Part shown: piece by piece, positions 1-8,996 of the stretch
How the letters are laid out: the number at the start of each line of letters is the position of its first letter
How positions within the stretch are numbered: the stretch's first letter is position 1
NCBI GenBank assembly: GCA_019638085.1
Contig: JAHBUL010000001.1
Coordinates: 1 to 64,000, forward strand
Origin: Flavobacteriales bacterium
Lineage (GTDB): Bacteria > Bacteroidota > Bacteroidia > Flavobacteriales_F > PHOS-HE28
DNA length: 64,000 bases
Direction of reading: 5' to 3'
Made by a program: the position numbers and the translations under genes
The notes under the pieces: model-generated
The model's database searches: none
Told to the model about the DNA's origin: nothing
Seen by the model: only the letters and a program-made list of their open reading frames with translations

Positions 1-174
1 AGTGGCCTTGGCCACGCTGCGCACCTTCCCGGCTACCGTCCAATCAATGCCCGTGATGCCTTCGCGCGTGTCCCGCACCAGGTTCCCCAAGGCATCGTAC
101 CCGTAGTTGTAGGCCGTGTTGATGTCCGGGTGCTCCGGGTCGAAGGTGCCCGTGGTGAAAGCCACACCACTCAC
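1..174 (-). pseudogene. Rhs/YD-repeat protein fragment, runs off left edge
   Basis: Reading leftward from the ybeY stop, one frame encodes residues typical of Rhs/YD-repeat proteins (YNYGYDALGNLVRDTREG followed by ITGIDWTVAGKVRSV). YD repeats form the large beta-shell of Rhs toxins and wall-associated polymorphic proteins. Homology starts almost at the ybeY stop codon, with no signal peptide or upstream repeats. The frame is closed by a TAA about 65 bases upstream inside ybeY. The only nearby starts are GTG codons, one overlapping the ybeY stop as GTGA. A full Rhs protein runs to hundreds or thousands of residues, so this is most simply a 5'-truncated copy. What lies left of the window is unknown. 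Confidence 0.6.
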
Positions 175-599
175 TTCAGCAACGCCAAGTACTTGTCCTC
201 CTCGTCCCGCATGGCCTTCCGCTTGGCCGCGTTCTTATCGCTGTGGCCCATGAGGTGTAACAGGCCGTGTACCATCACGCGGTGCAATTCCTGCTGCGCT
301 GTTACGCCGTAGGTCTTCGCATTCTCCCGAACGCGGTCGTAGCTGATCAGGATGTCACCTGAGATACCGGTGCCGGTCTGCAGGTCGAAGGTGATCACAT
401 CCGTGTATTCGTCATGCCCGAGGTAGCGCTTGTTGTAGGGCAGCAGGCCCTTGTCGCTCAGCAGTACGAAGGTGACCTCACCGATGGAATGTCCGTGGTC
501 CGAAGCCACCGCACGGATCCATTTCCGCAGCTTCTCGCGCTCTCGGAAGGCATTGGGAACACCGATGGCCTTGAACGCGATGATGCCGCCTCGGGCCAT
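171..599 (-). CDS. ybeY: Endoribonuclease YbeY (rRNA maturation factor)
   Basis: This 142-residue protein is of normal family length. YbeY is a single-domain zinc metalloenzyme acting in 16S rRNA 3' end maturation and 70S quality control in the cytoplasm. The diagnostic segment is HGLLHLMGHSD near residues 110-120. The first two histidines match the zinc ligands of the HGxLHLxGxDH motif, while the third ligand position is Asp, a variant I recall as common in Bacteroidota. The upstream TDVITFD and GDILIS strands also fit. Its ATG overlaps the stop of the upstream ATPase gene as TAATG, so the two are probably translationally coupled. Confidence 0.95.
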   Translation of the reverse strand: MARGGIIAFKAIGVPNAFREREKLRKWIRAVASDHGHSIGEVTFVLLSDKGLLPYNKRYLGHDEYTDVITFDLQTGTGISGDILISYDRVRENAKTYGVTAQQELHRVMVHGLLHLMGHSDKNAAKRKAMRDEEDKYLALLK

Positions 600-1036
600 T
601 ATTCCACCACCGGTTTCAAACTGAAGCTGATCGCAACGGTGGAACCATTGTCCGAGAACTCCACTTTATCGGAAAGGGCGCGCATCAGGAAAACCCCGCG
701 ACCGTGCGGCTTTTCAATGTTCTGCGGATCCGTGGGGTCAGGCAGGTGCTCGTAATCGAACCCGGGACCTTCGTCATTGACAATGAAGGTGATGTTATCT
801 CCTTCGATCGTATAGCCCAACATCACCTGTTTACCAGGGTCCAGTGCGTTGCCATGGTGGATGGCATTGTTCACCGCTTCGGTAAGGGCGATCAGGATGT
901 TCCCATAAAGCGACTCGTGCACGTTATAGCGCGCGCAGGCCTCATCGATAAGCTTCTCCGCAAGGGCAATGTTCTCCGCTTTGGCGGGGAATTCAATGCG
1001 CTGGGTGAAGTGGACGTCTTCAGTAAGAGCTCCCAT
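599..1036 (-). CDS. RsbW/SpoIIAB-like serine kinase ATPase
   Basis: This 145-residue protein is a stand-alone GHKL ATPase domain. The N box is LTEAVNNAIHHGN (around residues 50-62), the G1 box is NDEGPGFD and the G2 region is KPHGRGVFLMR. There is no histidine dimerisation domain, so it is not a sensor kinase. It fits the RsbW/SpoIIAB group, which phosphorylates anti-sigma antagonists or binds sigma factors. No STAS-domain partner is adjacent; the SpoIIE-type phosphatase at 30701 could belong to such a circuit, but that is speculation. It lies 9 bases after the DUF4175 gene and overlaps ybeY by one base, which suggests one operon. Confidence 0.85.
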   Translation of the reverse strand: MGALTEDVHFTQRIEFPAKAENIALAEKLIDEACARYNVHESLYGNILIALTEAVNNAIHHGNALDPGKQVMLGYTIEGDNITFIVNDEGPGFDYEHLPDPTDPQNIEKPHGRGVFLMRALSDKVEFSDNGSTVAISFSLKPVVE

Positions 1037-1045
1037 GGTCTGTTT

Positions 1046-4000
1046 TCAGGGTCGGTCAAAAGTATCGAAATACTGATCCACACGGGATTTATAGTAGGGT
1101 TTGAGCCCTGGAGGCACCGTGCGGAGCAGTTCTGCCTCGCGCATTTTGTCGCGCTGGTAGTTGAAAAAGCGTGCTGGATCGGGATGATCACGGTCCTTGC
1201 CTTGGGTGCTTTCCCGCTTCTGGTCGAGCTCTCGTTCCCGTTCGGCCTTCTCCGCCTCCAGCAGTCGTGTCATGATGTCCTGCTGGCGCTTGATGGATTC
1301 CTGTGTGATGTTCTTGTTTACGATGTCCTTCTCATTCTGTTCCATCTGGTCCGCCAATTTCTGCAGACCGTTGCCACTGCCGGAGCCATCCTTGTTCAAT
1401 TCCTGGGCCATGCGCTGCATTTCCTGCCGGAGCGCTGCTTGCTGCGCGGCCAATTGGGCCAACTGCTGGCTCATGCCGGGACCCATGCCACCGGGATTTT
1501 GCTCACCGGGATTTTCCCCCGGTTTCTTGCCTTTCTCCAAGGCCTTCTTCATCTCCTCCAGCTGCTTGGATAAGGCCTCTTGTTGGCTCTTGATCTTCTG
1601 CATCTTCTTGCTGTCGCCGCTGCTGCTACCCGCACCACCCGGCTTCTTGCAGCTCCCCTTGCCCGGCATGCCACTTGCCTGTTGCTGCATCTGCTGAAGC
1701 GCCTCGTCCAGCATCAGGGCCAGGTTGTTCAACGAGGTCATGGCACGCTGCTGCCGGTCGGCGGCCAACGGTCGTTCACGCGCATTGGCCCGCGCCTCGG
1801 CCAAATGTGTGAGCGCTTGGTCCATGTTCTCGTTCACCAGGTTCATCTCCCGGTTCACCATGGCTTGCAACTGCGGTACACGCTTGCTCAGCGCAAAGAG
1901 TGAGTCCTCCACCAAGCGGGCATCGTCGCGCAGCTTTTTCTGCTGTCGCCCGATGTCCACCAAGCGCGGATCCTTCACGGCGGTGACCTCCAGCTCATCC
2001 ATGTTCGCTTCCTGGTCGAAGCTCAACTGTACGATGTTCTCCAGCAATTGTCGCAATGCGTCCATGTCCTCCTCGGCCTGCTCCTGCTGGTCCTGCTCCA
2101 TGCTGTTCCGCATTTCCATGGCCAACTGCTCCATCTGCTCACCCGCCTTTTTCTGGCTTTCACTGGCCTTTTTATCCTGCTTCTTTTCCAACTGCTCACT
2201 GCTGTTCTTCTGCTCCTGCTCAATGCTCTTCTCCTGCTCCTCGGTCTTCGGCAGGTCCAGCGGGCGCTCCAACGCCTCGTTCTTCTTGGCCAAGGAGTCC
2301 AGTTGATCGCGAACGTCCTGGAATTCCTTGTTCAGCGAATCCTGCTTCTGCTTCAGGTCCTCCTTATCACTGTTGCCATCCTTGGTCTCTTCACTCAATT
2401 TCTGTTGCTCTTCTGCCAGCTTGTCCAACTGCTCGGCGATGTCCTCCGCCTTCTGCTCCACCTCCATCTGCTTGAACTGTTCCAAGGCCCGGTCCAGCTC
2501 CTTCTCGATGTCCTCCTGGCTGAGCTTCATGTCCTGCATCTTCTCCTGCAGTTGCTCCTTGTCGATCTTCTCCAGCATCTCCTGCACCTGCCGGTAGAGC
2601 TCCTTCATCTCCTCGCTCAACACGTTCTCGAAAAGCTCCTGCACCTGCTGCTGTTTCTGCAGGATGCGCTCGTCGCTTTCCTTGAAGCTCTGCTGCTCCT
2701 GCTGGGTCTGCTTAAGCTGCTCGGTGGCTTTTTCAATGCGTTGCTCCAGCTGCTTCTGGCGGTCCAGCACGTTCTGCATCTTCTGCTTGTCCTGCCAACT
2801 CAGCTCCTTCTTGTCCTGCATTTCGCGGCGCATCTTCTCCAGGTCACGTTGCAGGTCCTGTGCTTGCTGGATGCTTTCGCGTAGCTCATCCTTGATCGCC
2901 TCGCCCTGCTTGTCCTGTTTCTCAGCAAGCTCCTTCAGGCTAGGGGCTTCGAAGTAATGGGTGATGCTCCGTGCGCTCTTGGAGCCATGCACACCATCAT
3001 TGTCCCACACCTCGAACCAGTATTCCAGCTTGTCGCCCGGCATCAAGCGCAGGTCGCCCAGATCCTCGAAGTGGAAGAAGCTCTGCCGCGTGGTGTTGGG
3101 CTGGATTCCGATGTCCTTGGTGAGTTCCCGCTTGTCCGCCGGGATGCTGTCGCCACCTGCGGTTACGCCGTAATGGAAGGTAAGGCGCTTGAAGCCGTGG
3201 TCGTCGCCGATGTCACCCTTGAAGTAGAGGCGACGTGGCGAAAGGCTGTCGGCCTTTTGTTCCACGGCGATGGTGGGATAGAGATCTGGCACCACATCCA
3301 CGCGGTATTGTGCCGGTGTCTGCGCCTTCAGGTCACCATTGCCGGGGACCAGTGAATAGGAGCTGCCCCGGAGAAAGCGGCGACTTGCAGTGAAGCGCTG
3401 GTCGCCCGGATGTGCCGGTAACAGGTTGTAGGTGGTGTCATCAAAGGCGATGGCGAGCTTGTCCGCACTGCGCGTCTCGGCCATCCAAGTAACGCGCGTC
3501 CCGGCGGGCACGCTGATGTCGCCGGTGTTGTTGGTCACCGTGTTCTTCAACCCCAAGTAGGGCGGATAGTCCAAGGCCACGGTGAGGCCGAGCAACATGG
3601 GATTGGCCTCGGTATTCAGGCGCAACGCCCCGCTGCGGAAACCATCGGCGCCCAAGCGGAAGTCCACGGCCTCCTGCACGTTGCGGAAGCGGTGGGTGAA
3701 GTGTGAGGCATCTTGACGAACCAGAGGAATACGCTTGCCGTCCTGCTCCAAGAACACTTGCTGTGGCAATGCATCGCCGCGCATTTCCACCTTCAGCTCG
3801 AAGTCCTCGTTCTCGGGCACGGTGAGTTCCTTGTTCAAGACCACGAACTGAAAGGGTGCTTCCGGCAGGAACTCCGTGCTGTGGGCAAGGAGTCGTTTCG
3901 TCGGTCCGGTGATCACGCTGGGTGCGGCGAAGAGCATGATGAGCAATACCCCCACCGGTGGCAGCGCATAGCGTAGGTAGCGGCGGTTGAGCCCCAGATC

Positions 4001-4447
4001 GATGGCCGTGCTGAACGGCACGGGCGAAAGTTCGCGGCTGCGCTGGGCGATGCTGGCCTCAATGAGCATGCGGCGCTGTGGGTCCTCGTCGCTTTGGCCG
4101 CGCAGTTGCAACGTGTTCAGCAGCTTGTCCTTCACCTGCGGAAAGTGGTTGCCCACGATCCGGGCGGCTTCGGCATGGGTGATCACCGTGCCCAAATGGA
4201 AGAGCTTCACCAGCGGAATGGCAATGAAGCGCACCAGTACCACGGCCGTAACTGCGGCCAAGCTCCAGAACAGGGCTGTGCGCACGCTTGTACCGAATTT
4301 TCCGAAGTACTCGCTCAAGGAGACCACCAGGAAAAAGAGCACCAACAGACCCACGCTGTACAAGGCCCCCCGGATCAAGCGGTCCTTGTAGTACTTGCGG
4401 ATGAAGCCATCCAGCTTGGCGATGAGCAGTTCGTAGTCGGAAGCCAT
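1046..4447 (-). CDS. DUF4175 family coiled-coil membrane protein
   Basis: About 1,133 residues, taking the ATG that begins MASDYELLIAKL; an in-frame ATG nine codons upstream (4474) is less likely. Two membrane helices near residues 30-80 (GLLVLFFLVVSL, LFWSLAAVTAVVLV) and another near 160 are followed by a beta-rich periplasmic part, then about 500 residues very rich in Gln, Glu and Lys. Those form heptad-like coiled coils, with low-complexity KQKQD and EKMQD runs. A Gly/Pro-rich linker (GMPGKG, PGGMGPGM) precedes the C-terminus. This matches the Bacteroidota DUF4175 family, whose function is unknown. It sits upstream of the RsbW-like ATPase and ybeY with a 9-base gap. Confidence 0.88.
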   Translation of the reverse strand: MASDYELLIAKLDGFIRKYYKDRLIRGALYSVGLLVLFFLVVSLSEYFGKFGTSVRTALFWSLAAVTAVVLVRFIAIPLVKLFHLGTVITHAEAARIVGNHFPQVKDKLLNTLQLRGQSDEDPQRRMLIEASIAQRSRELSPVPFSTAIDLGLNRRYLRYALPPVGVLLIMLFAAPSVITGPTKRLLAHSTEFLPEAPFQFVVLNKELTVPENEDFELKVEMRGDALPQQVFLEQDGKRIPLVRQDASHFTHRFRNVQEAVDFRLGADGFRSGALRLNTEANPMLLGLTVALDYPPYLGLKNTVTNNTGDISVPAGTRVTWMAETRSADKLAIAFDDTTYNLLPAHPGDQRFTASRRFLRGSSYSLVPGNGDLKAQTPAQYRVDVVPDLYPTIAVEQKADSLSPRRLYFKGDIGDDHGFKRLTFHYGVTAGGDSIPADKRELTKDIGIQPNTTRQSFFHFEDLGDLRLMPGDKLEYWFEVWDNDGVHGSKSARSITHYFEAPSLKELAEKQDKQGEAIKDELRESIQQAQDLQRDLEKMRREMQDKKELSWQDKQKMQNVLDRQKQLEQRIEKATEQLKQTQQEQQSFKESDERILQKQQQVQELFENVLSEEMKELYRQVQEMLEKIDKEQLQEKMQDMKLSQEDIEKELDRALEQFKQMEVEQKAEDIAEQLDKLAEEQQKLSEETKDGNSDKEDLKQKQDSLNKEFQDVRDQLDSLAKKNEALERPLDLPKTEEQEKSIEQEQKNSSEQLEKKQDKKASESQKKAGEQMEQLAMEMRNSMEQDQQEQAEEDMDALRQLLENIVQLSFDQEANMDELEVTAVKDPRLVDIGRQQKKLRDDARLVEDSLFALSKRVPQLQAMVNREMNLVNENMDQALTHLAEARANARERPLAADRQQRAMTSLNNLALMLDEALQQMQQQASGMPGKGSCKKPGGAGSSSGDSKKMQKIKSQQEALSKQLEEMKKALEKGKKPGENPGEQNPGGMGPGMSQQLAQLAAQQAALRQEMQRMAQELNKDGSGSGNGLQKLADQMEQNEKDIVNKNITQESIKRQQDIMTRLLEAEKAERERELDQKRESTQGKDRDHPDPARFFNYQRDKMREAELLRTVPPGLKPYYKSRVDQYFDTFDRP

Positions 4448-4737
4448 GGGTGCAACAGGAGTGCCATGCCTCAACGGGAAGGCACCCCGGGAATTGTCCG
4501 AAAGTTAGGCAGTATCGTGGGGACGTAACTGCGGTACTTGATAACGTCTGTAAACACCAATCACCCGACAACCGTGCTTAGGATGGGCCGGACGGTCATT
4601 ATGCGGCCCAATGCTTGGCGTCGGCCCTCGCTTGGCATGTTGGAATCCCCTTGAGGCAGATCACGGGCTGAACTCACCGCAGACCCTTGGAGTCACCGGT
4701 TATTCCGAGCGCCGAAGAGGAGGATCCGCGGAAATCA

Positions 4738-5598
4738 CTATCCCCGCCGCACGCCCACCATATCCCCCAGCTTGCAAGCGGTGCCCGCCACGGCGGCGTA
4801 ACTCGTGTGTACCAAGGCCTTCAGCTTGTTGTTCCGGCGGAACCCCCATACGTCCTTCAGGAAATGCGGGAAGTTGTGCCCGTTCAGCAGGTCGAACGCG
4901 ATGGACATGGTAGGCTCCAAGGACTTGGCGGTGTGCCAAATGCCAAAGGGGATGAAGAGCGTTTCACCCGCCCCCACGGTGAAGGTGATGGGCGTGGCGT
5001 TGCGGTAAAGCGGGAACTTGTCGTAATCGGGATTCTCGTAGTCCGGAATGAGGGATTTCCACGTATTGTTCGGATCGGGATAGAGGTATTTTTCCTGTCC
5101 ACGTGGCCATACGGTGAACTGCTTCTTGCCGTACAGCTGGTTGATCCATGCACTAAGATGGTAATAGTCCAAGTGGATGTATGGGAATTTCCCGCCTGGG
5201 CCACCGATGAACAACTCGATCGCTCCACCCCATTCACCTCGAGCGAACCAAGGGCTTTCCAACCAATTCGGGGTGGCGTAGTTCAGTCCGAGCGGTTTCA
5301 GCATGGGCAGCACTTCGGGCAACTGACTTACCACTTGGTACTTGCATGGATAGGGCACCGGTCGGCTTGTATCCTTACCCTCCACCAGGTCAAGGATCTC
5401 GTTCATGGTATATTCCGTGTCGTCCACCACGGTTCGCCGGTCACCGTAATTTTTCCGGAACCATTCCGGGGTGAAGGTGCCGTTGGCCTTCCACACTTTG
5501 CTGGCATCGGTGAATACCAAGGGGATGCCCGGGATCCAATGTTCCTTTATGAACCTTTTGGGGCTCATCTCTTCGACGGAAGCGCGCTTGATCTCCAT
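4738..5598 (-). CDS. Cupin-like (JmjC/Cupin_8) oxygenase-type protein
   Basis: A 286-residue protein of the cupin_8/JmjC class, probably an Fe(II)/2-oxoglutarate dioxygenase of unknown substrate. The metal triad is visible as HLD in YIHLDYYHLS (around residues 141-148) and the distal His in FIPFGIWHTAKS (around residue 218). The N-terminal PKRFIKEHWIPGIPLVFTD resembles the bipartite entry seen in hydroxylases such as tRNA-wybutosine or ribosomal-protein hydroxylases. It has no signal peptide, so it is cytoplasmic. It stands between the CHASE3 kinase (128-base gap) and DUF4175 (about 290-base gap) on the same strand. The substrate cannot be read from the sequence. Confidence 0.85.
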   Translation of the reverse strand: MEIKRASVEEMSPKRFIKEHWIPGIPLVFTDASKVWKANGTFTPEWFRKNYGDRRTVVDDTEYTMNEILDLVEGKDTSRPVPYPCKYQVVSQLPEVLPMLKPLGLNYATPNWLESPWFARGEWGGAIELFIGGPGGKFPYIHLDYYHLSAWINQLYGKKQFTVWPRGQEKYLYPDPNNTWKSLIPDYENPDYDKFPLYRNATPITFTVGAGETLFIPFGIWHTAKSLEPTMSIAFDLLNGHNFPHFLKDVWGFRRNNKLKALVHTSYAAVAGTACKLGDMVGVRRG

Positions 5599-5726
5599 TC
5601 AATTCCATTTATTGGATGGCCCTATTACGCATCCGCTGCGCATAAGTTGAAGGACCCCCATTAATTCGGATGCCTTTGCCGTTGGGAAACAAGAATGACC
5701 AAATCTACACGATCCAGCGATCCGAC

Positions 5727-7505
5727 CTATTCGGGGAACGTGAGCGTAAAGGTGGTGCCTTGGCCCAAAGTGCTTTCCACATCCACATGTACCTCGTGCG
5801 CATTGAGGATGGTGCGGGCGCTGGTAAGCCCCAGCCCCATGCCGCCGGTACGGCCGGAGTAGAAGGCCTGGAAAAGCCGCTGGATGTTCTCCTCGGCGAT
5901 GCCTTTTCCATTATCGATCACACAAACGCGCACTTTGTCGCGGTGCATCACCGCTTTCAGTAACAGATGGCCCTTGCCCTCTTCCATGGCCTCGATCGCA
6001 TTGATGCAAAGGTTCGTGAGGGCCACACCGATCATGTCCGGGTCGGCCATCACCTTCGTTATGCCATCCTCCACGGAAACATCGGCACGCATCTCCAGCA
6101 GGTCCAATCGGTCCTGCACCGAGGTCAGTGCGGTGGTCAAAAGGGTCTCCACATTGCAGGCCCGCTTATGCAGTTCCTTGGTCTTGGAGGACTCCAATAG
6201 GTCGGTGATCAATTTACTGATCCGGTGCATGTTCCGCTCCAGTATATCCGAATATGGACTGATCTCTTCACGGACATCGGGTTCGAGCTCATCCAGCATT
6301 TGCTCCAAGGCCATATGCAGGTTAGTGAGCGGATTGCGCACTTCGTGGGCGATGGTGCGTGCGATCCCTCCGGTAATCGCCAAGCGGTCCCCTTCCGCCA
6401 AGAGCTCTTGGGCCCTCTTGGTCTCCGAGATATCCGTGATGGTCACTACGAAGCCGTCCAACAAGCGCAGTGCATGAATATGGGTCCATACTCCGGGCCG
6501 ATGCATGGATTGTTGGTTGCTCTCGTGGGGTGTCCCGGATTCCACCACCTCCCGGAACGCGTCGAACAGGCCCGATTGGCGCGTCCAAGGCAGTTGCACA
6601 AGCAGACGCTTACCGATCAACGGGTCATTTTCCCGGCCATAGATCCGTTCGCACTCCTGGTTGGCCAGTATCCACTCAAAGTCCACCACGAGTCCCATTC
6701 GATCACGAACGCTGCGGAAGGCCATGATGGCACTGGGCGAGCTGTCCAATACCCGCTTGAGGGATCGCTCCGCGAACTCCCGTGTACGCACCTCCTTGTT
6801 CAGCTCATCCACCTTCCGCTGGATCTCAGCCTCGGCGCTTTCAGCCTTGCTCAAGGCCCGGAACAGGCGCCAGAAGAGCACGCCCGTGGCCAAGATCGCC
6901 AGGATGGAGTACACCATCAGCATCATGGGGGTATCGGGTTCGAGGCTGCGCTCCTGGCTCAGGTCCATTTCACGGATCTGCTCGATCTCCCGGGTAAGCC
7001 TGTTCTTTTCGGCACGGATGCGCTCCATCAGGTCCCGCGACCGTCGCATCTGGTCCAGCTCATCACCTTGTACACCCACAGGTGAACTTCGCTCAGAAAG
7101 AAATTGCTCCTGGATCTGCCGGAGCACTTGTCGGGAAAGCTCTTGAATGGTCTCCAGGTCCAGGTCCGTAGCTCCGGCCCGATGCAAGGAATCCAATCGC
7201 CTGATGCTCTGCTCCACGGCCGGTTGCGCCATCCGGAAAGGCAGTACAAAGGAGGTATCGTGCGTGAGCACAAAACCGCGGACCCCGGTCTGTGCATCCT
7301 TTAGTCCGGAAACCATGGACTCGAGCTCGTGCAACACGGCGTTGCTGTCGCGGATGCTCTTGTTCGCCGTTGAATAGCGATCGAAAGTGCGGATGGTCGC
7401 AACCAGGAACAAGGCCAGCAAGATCACCGTGCCTGCATAAAGAGCCCTGAGCAGGCGGCGCTCCTTCAAGTTCCGCTTGGCCGGATCACCGATGCGGAAC
7501 AGCAT
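5727..7505 (-). CDS. CHASE3-domain sensor histidine kinase
   Basis: A 592-residue membrane kinase. Transmembrane helix 1 is near residues 24-42 (ALYAGTVILLALFLVATI). A CHASE3-type extracytoplasmic four-helix region (around 45-190) contains DAQTGVRGFVLTHD. Helix 2 is near 195-215, followed by a PAS domain (around 250-360). The H box IAHEVRNPLTNLH carries the phospho-acceptor His near residue 387. The N box (NLCINAIEAMEEG), G1 (DNGKGIAEEN) and G2 (GGMGLGL) complete the ATPase. There is no receiver domain. It lies 83 bases downstream of the NtrC-type regulator, which is its likely partner. Confidence 0.93.
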   Translation of the reverse strand: MLFRIGDPAKRNLKERRLLRALYAGTVILLALFLVATIRTFDRYSTANKSIRDSNAVLHELESMVSGLKDAQTGVRGFVLTHDTSFVLPFRMAQPAVEQSIRRLDSLHRAGATDLDLETIQELSRQVLRQIQEQFLSERSSPVGVQGDELDQMRRSRDLMERIRAEKNRLTREIEQIREMDLSQERSLEPDTPMMLMVYSILAILATGVLFWRLFRALSKAESAEAEIQRKVDELNKEVRTREFAERSLKRVLDSSPSAIMAFRSVRDRMGLVVDFEWILANQECERIYGRENDPLIGKRLLVQLPWTRQSGLFDAFREVVESGTPHESNQQSMHRPGVWTHIHALRLLDGFVVTITDISETKRAQELLAEGDRLAITGGIARTIAHEVRNPLTNLHMALEQMLDELEPDVREEISPYSDILERNMHRISKLITDLLESSKTKELHKRACNVETLLTTALTSVQDRLDLLEMRADVSVEDGITKVMADPDMIGVALTNLCINAIEAMEEGKGHLLLKAVMHRDKVRVCVIDNGKGIAEENIQRLFQAFYSGRTGGMGLGLTSARTILNAHEVHVDVESTLGQGTTFTLTFPE

Positions 7506-7588
7506 GCTCTGTAGGGTTCAGCACCTGTACCAAGCACGACCTTCGGAGTGTACGCTTTACGCTCACCGTACCCATGGCCAATGCCCGT

Positions 7589-8974
7589 TCAGATCTCAAT
7601 ACCAAAGGATTTCAGCTTGTTGTAAAGCGTCTTGCGGTCGATGTTGAGCATCTCGGCCGTCCGTGATTTGTTGAAGCCATTCCGCTCCAGCGCCTTCAAG
7701 ATGGCCTGCTTTTCCGCGGAATGGGAGATTCCTTTCAGCCCATCTGCAGACATGGTATCCACCGAAACGCGCTCCTGCGCACGAGGCGCAGGCATGCCAC
7801 TGATGACCTCTGCGGGAAGTCCGTTCATTTGGATCAAGGGGGTGGTAGTGAGCAGCACCGCACGTTTCACCACGTTGCCCAGCTCACGCAGGTTACCCGG
7901 CCAGGAATGCGCTTTGATCCGTGCCTCCACAGCCTCCTCGAAGCCCTCCACCGATTTGTCCAGTTGCTTGTTGGCCTTCTCAAGGAAGTACCGCGCGAAT
8001 ACCATAATGTCCTCCGGACGGTCACGCAAGGGAAGCAAGGCCAAGCTGAATTCATTGATCCGGTGCAACAGGTCCTCTCGAAAACGACCCTCCGCCACGG
8101 CCGTGCGCAGGTCCTCATTCGTAGCCGCAAGTACCCGTACATCCACCATGATATCCTTCTCGTCCCCTACCCGCTTGATGCGTCGCTCTTGGAGCACACG
8201 CAGGAGCTTCACTTGGTTCTCATAGGTCAAGTTTCCGATCTCGTCCAGGAACAAGGTGCCTCCGTTTGCCTGTTCGAAGCTGCCGCGCTTGTCGCTGACG
8301 GCACCGGTGAAGGCCCCTTTTACATGACCGAAAAGCTCGCTTCCCGCGAGGTCCTTGGGCAATGCACCACAATCCACCGCAACGAAGACGTTCGCAGCCC
8401 GCTTGCTTTGCCGGTGGATCTCCTTGGCGACGAATTCCTTGCCGGTGCCGGTATCGCCTGTGATCATCACGGTCATGTCCGTGGGAGCTACCAGCGTGAT
8501 ATGCGCTGCCAGGCCGGCGGCATGCGCGCCATTGCCTTGGACGTAATCCGATGGTTCTTCCTTTGTTGCTGCTGACCGGGTCCTAGCGCTATCGGATTTA
8601 GCGGGGCCCTCATCAGCTAAGGCCTCCTTGATGCGCATGAGGATCTCGTCCGGATAGAGGGGTTTACCCACATAGTCAAAGGCACCTTTGCGCATAAGGT
8701 CCACGGCGGTGCGGACATCGGAGTAGCCGGTGATGATGATCACTGCGGTCTCCCGTGAAATGCCCTTGATATGCTGGAGCATTTCCGCGCTATCGGTATC
8801 CGGAAGGCGGTGGTCACACAGGACCAGGTCATAACGCTTCTGTTTCAAAAGCTCCTTCGCCGTTGACCCCCGCTGTGCGGAATCGACAGTGTAGCCCTGC
8901 TTCGTGAGAAAGCGTGTGAGCAAGGTGCAGATATCGGCATCGTCATCAATAACGAGCAAGTTGGATTTCGCCAT
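7589..8974 (-). CDS. NtrC-family sigma-54 dependent response regulator
   Basis: About 461 residues from the ATG that begins MAKSNLLVIDDD; an in-frame ATG at 9013 would overlap the upstream gene and adds an unconserved tail. The receiver domain (1-120) has acceptor Asp54 in LVLCDHRLPD. The AAA+ domain has Walker A GDTGTGKE, a GAFTGA loop that contacts sigma-54, and LFLDEIG as Walker B. A Fis-type helix-turn-helix closes the protein (NKSRTAEMLNIDRKTLYNKL). It probably activates sigma-54 promoters on phosphorylation by the neighbouring CHASE3 kinase. No convincing -24/-12 promoter was found nearby, so its targets are likely elsewhere. Confidence 0.95.
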   Translation of the reverse strand: MAKSNLLVIDDDADICTLLTRFLTKQGYTVDSAQRGSTAKELLKQKRYDLVLCDHRLPDTDSAEMLQHIKGISRETAVIIITGYSDVRTAVDLMRKGAFDYVGKPLYPDEILMRIKEALADEGPAKSDSARTRSAATKEEPSDYVQGNGAHAAGLAAHITLVAPTDMTVMITGDTGTGKEFVAKEIHRQSKRAANVFVAVDCGALPKDLAGSELFGHVKGAFTGAVSDKRGSFEQANGGTLFLDEIGNLTYENQVKLLRVLQERRIKRVGDEKDIMVDVRVLAATNEDLRTAVAEGRFREDLLHRINEFSLALLPLRDRPEDIMVFARYFLEKANKQLDKSVEGFEEAVEARIKAHSWPGNLRELGNVVKRAVLLTTTPLIQMNGLPAEVISGMPAPRAQERVSVDTMSADGLKGISHSAEKQAILKALERNGFNKSRTAEMLNIDRKTLYNKLKSFGIEI

Positions 8975-8996
8975 AGGGTTTGTGGACGGGGTGATT

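Noticed and set aside
2048-2884. Long Leu-rich plus-strand frame opposite the DUF4175 coiled coil
   Set aside because: It is the complement of CAG/GAG-rich coiled-coil codons, which automatically yields open Leu-rich frames.
5098-5108. Further CACGTG-containing sites (for example 5099, 28331, 37292, 48953, 62681) as extra parS
   Set aside because: They share only the six-base core, not the GTTC/GAAC flanks, and are expected by chance in this base composition.
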